In this document: piece after piece, positions 5,963 through 6,314 of the stretch
Layout: every line of letters begins with the position of its first letter
Numbering within the stretch: the stretch's first letter is position 1
NCBI GenBank assembly: GCA_001796045.1
Contig: MGLN01000087.1
Span: 8,281-14,594, forward strand
DNA: 6,314 nt
From: Caulobacterales bacterium RIFOXYB1_FULL_67_16
Lineage (GTDB): Bacteria > Pseudomonadota > Alphaproteobacteria > Caulobacterales > Caulobacteraceae
Direction of reading: 5' to 3'
Program-made: the position numbers and the translations under genes
Notes under the pieces: generated by a model
The model's database searches: none
The model's input: the letters and a program-made list of their open reading frames with translations, nothing else
Told to the model about the DNA's origin: nothing

Positions 5963-6060
5963 GCGCGGCGGTCTCCGTAAAAAAACGTCGGTCGGGATGA
6001 AAGACTCAAGGATGGGCCGAGACTTTCAGGTCAGGCGTCAAAAAACGAGAGGAGTTCGCC
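5963..6060. promoter_or_regulatory. Divergent promoter region between the sigma factor and ferredoxin genes
   Basis: This is the only substantial intergenic stretch (98 bp) and must drive the sigma-factor operon leftward and possibly the ferredoxin operon rightward. It is much richer in A/T than the genes and carries two A-runs followed by CG (about 5979-5986 and 6040-6046). A GGAG for the sigma factor (5976-5973, minus strand) lies 10 nt before its TTG, and AGGAG (6050-6054) lies 6 nt before the ferredoxin ATG. No convincing -35/-10 pair for the housekeeping sigma was found. A TTGACG on the minus strand (6041-6036) has nothing like a -10 at the right distance. An autoregulated ECF promoter is possible but I cannot name its elements. 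Confidence 0.55.
5998..6028. repeat. Inverted repeat, possible operator
   Basis: The arms are TGAAAGACTC (5998-6007) and GAGACTTTCA (6019-6028), separated by 11 bp. They pair at nine of ten positions. The centres of the arms are 21 bp apart, about two helical turns, which suits a dimeric DNA-binding protein on one face of the helix. The repeat lies between divergent genes, 33-62 bp upstream of the ferredoxin start. It could instead form a weak RNA hairpin. A regulator is not identified. Confidence 0.45.
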
Positions 6061-6294
6061 ATGACCATCGCTGCTACGCCGACCCAGGTGCCGGTAAGTG
6101 TCGACAACGACAAATGCATTGCGGAGAAGGGCTGCACGGTGTGCGTCGACGTCTGCCCGCTCGACGTGCTGGCCATCGACATGCTCACCAGGAAGGCCTT
6201 CATGAAGTTCGACGAGTGCTGGTACTGCCTGCCGTGCGAAACCGACTGCCCGACCGGTGCGGTCAGCGTGTCGATTCCCTATCTGCTGCGCTGA
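6061..6294 (+). CDS. 2x[4Fe-4S] ferredoxin, AprB-like
   Basis: This is a 77-residue cytoplasmic electron carrier with eight Cys for two [4Fe-4S] clusters. The first motif is C19-x5-C25-x2-C28-x3-C32-P and the second C53-x2-C56-x2-C59-x3-C63-P. The second reads E-C-W-Y-C-L-P-C-E-T-D-C-P-T-G-A-V. The Trp directly after its first Cys recalls the beta subunit of adenylylsulfate reductase (AprB), where a Trp at this position lies on the electron path to the flavin subunit. The extra residues in the first motif also fit that type better than clostridial ferredoxins (C-x2-C-x2-C). The protein ends soon after the second cluster (I-P-Y-L-L-R) and lacks the C-terminal extension of true AprB. The ATG has AGGAG 6 nt upstream. 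A coupled gene begins 11 bp after it; in related loci I recall a fumarate-reductase/AprA-like flavoprotein there, which would be its partner. True APS reductase function is not claimed. Confidence 0.9.
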   Translation: MTIAATPTQVPVSVDNDKCIAEKGCTVCVDVCPLDVLAIDMLTRKAFMKFDECWYCLPCETDCPTGAVSVSIPYLLR

Positions 6295-6304
6295 GGAGCC
6301 GACG

Positions 6305-6314
6305 ATGGATACCC
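6305..6314 (+). CDS. Start of a downstream gene, truncated by the window end
   Basis: An ATG at 6305 follows GAGGAG (6293-6298) with 6 nt spacing, 10 bp after the ferredoxin stop. Only the first three codons (M-D-T) are present, so the product cannot be read. The strong ribosome binding site overlapping the ferredoxin stop shows the two are one operon. By analogy with similar ferredoxin loci a flavin-containing oxidoreductase subunit is the first guess. Confidence 0.6.

Noticed and set aside
6036..6041. TTGACG on the minus strand as a housekeeping -35 element
   Set aside because: No acceptable -10 sequence lies 16-18 bp further on.

Overview
The window is high-GC DNA from an alphaproteobacterium. 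Gene order (tadA divergent from rluB, with rsmD directly after rluB), protein style and codon bias suggest Caulobacterales, perhaps a Brevundimonas or Caulobacter relative. That placement is recognition from memory, not a search. Coding density is very high: neighbours overlap by 1 to 12 bases at four junctions, and the only sizeable non-coding stretch is 98 bp (5963-6060). No mobile element, CRISPR array, tRNA or rRNA was seen.

Region 1 (1-1762). The 3' part of aroB (3-dehydroquinate synthase, shikimate pathway) overlaps by one base a RimJ/RimL-type GNAT acetyltransferase. The acetyltransferase runs tail to tail into a small MliC-like outer-membrane lipoprotein on the minus strand, and the two stop codons share a CTAG tetramer.

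Region 2 (1803-4328) is an RNA-modification block. tadA (tRNA adenosine-34 deaminase) lies on the minus strand. rluB (23S rRNA pseudouridine synthase with long basic tails) and rsmD (16S rRNA guanine-N2 methyltransferase) lie on the plus strand. The tadA and rluB reading frames overlap by 12 bp at their 5' ends, so neither has a private leader. rsmD uses a TTG start whose ribosome binding site lies inside the end of rluB.

Region 3 (4324-5962). An AT-rich hairpin of about 47 nt contains the stop codons of both rsmD and the converging minus-strand gene. Reading leftward from 5962, the minus strand carries an ECF-type sigma factor (TTG start), a four-helix membrane protein coupled to it by ATGA, and a small helix-turn-helix-like protein of unknown function. 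The membrane protein is the likely regulator of the sigma factor but has no recognisable zinc anti-sigma motif.

Region 4 (5963-6314). A divergent regulatory gap holds a near-perfect 10-bp inverted repeat. Beyond it is an eight-cysteine, AprB-like 2x[4Fe-4S] ferredoxin, then the first codons of a coupled downstream gene cut off by the window. The most worthwhile leads are the sigma factor/membrane protein pair facing the ferredoxin operon across the inverted repeat, the hairpin with two embedded stop codons, and the head-to-head overlap of tadA and rluB.
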